Source of the DNA: Chloroflexota bacterium
GTDB lineage: Bacteria; Chloroflexota; Anaerolineae; Anaerolineales; Villigracilaceae
Reading direction: 5' to 3'
DNA length: 7,185 nt
Assembly: GCA_021823555.1 (NCBI GenBank)
Contig: JAKANW010000138.1
Span: forward strand, 1-7,185
Shown: one piece after another, positions 7,112 to 7,185 of the stretch
Layout of the letters: each line of letters begins with the position of its first letter
Numbering within the stretch: position 1 is the first letter of the stretch
Made by a program: the position numbers and the translations under genes
The notes under the pieces: model-generated
Told to the model about the DNA's origin: nothing
Databases searched by the model: none
The model's input: only the letters and a program-made list of their open reading frames with translations

Positions 7112-7185
7112 CAGAAGAGCCGCAGCCAGTTCGTATGGGTCACTGCGCTGCATGCCAGCGCCACAAAAACCAGGAAGAGATCGGA
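7111..7185 (-). CDS. C-terminal end of an unidentified, probably membrane, protein (5' part beyond window)
   Basis: A minus-strand frame open at the right edge runs for 24 codons and stops at TGA 7113-7111, reading DLFLVFVALACSAVTHTNW then LRLF. The stretch is hydrophobic, like a final membrane helix. Its stop shares one base with an ATG of the next gene, the usual look of translational coupling. With so few codons it could be a chance open frame, in which case the next gene starts at 7153 and this stretch is just its upstream region. Confidence 0.4.
   Translation of the reverse strand, partial: SDLFLVFVALACSAVTHTNWLRLF

Overview
The window looks like ordinary chromosomal DNA from a free-living bacterium, most likely of the Chloroflexota, class Anaerolineae. 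That placement is inference. It rests on two surface proteins with Pro/Thr-rich stalks of a kind I remember from that group, on the Mfd and UvrB sequence style, and on the short intergenic-type repeats described below. There is no rRNA, tRNA, CRISPR array, transposase or phage gene, and no non-coding stretch longer than about 100 bases. Every supported gene is on the minus strand, so transcription runs from right to left.

Layout in transcription order: the last codons of an unidentified membrane-type protein (7185-7111); a membrane-anchored protein with a conserved extracellular domain and a Thr/Pro stalk (7111-6473); pth, peptidyl-tRNA hydrolase (6469-5879); mfd, the transcription-repair coupling factor (5828-2358); and a lipoprotein with one complete and one internally deleted copy of the same domain (2335-1604). 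These genes are separated by no more than about 50 bases and look like one transcription unit. It ends at a strong intrinsic terminator (1580-1551). uvrB follows (from 1501), cut by the left window edge after 500 codons. It appears to have its own extended -10 promoter and a perfect GAAC-N4-GTTC LexA-type operator.

Functionally, Mfd removes RNA polymerase stalled at DNA lesions and hands the site to UvrA/UvrB, so two partners of transcription-coupled excision repair lie side by side. They appear to be controlled separately: Mfd in a housekeeping operon with Pth, and UvrB under damage-inducible control.

The most unusual signal is a set of short, degenerate tandem repeats that mostly share a 7-base period but differ in unit sequence. 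Three clear arrays (and one doubtful one) lie in frame inside mfd, each in an inter-domain linker, and the largest also contains a REP-like 25-base element. A further perfect array forms the stop/start junction between the stalk protein and pth. They look like intergenic-type repeats tolerated inside genes where the protein allows extra linker.
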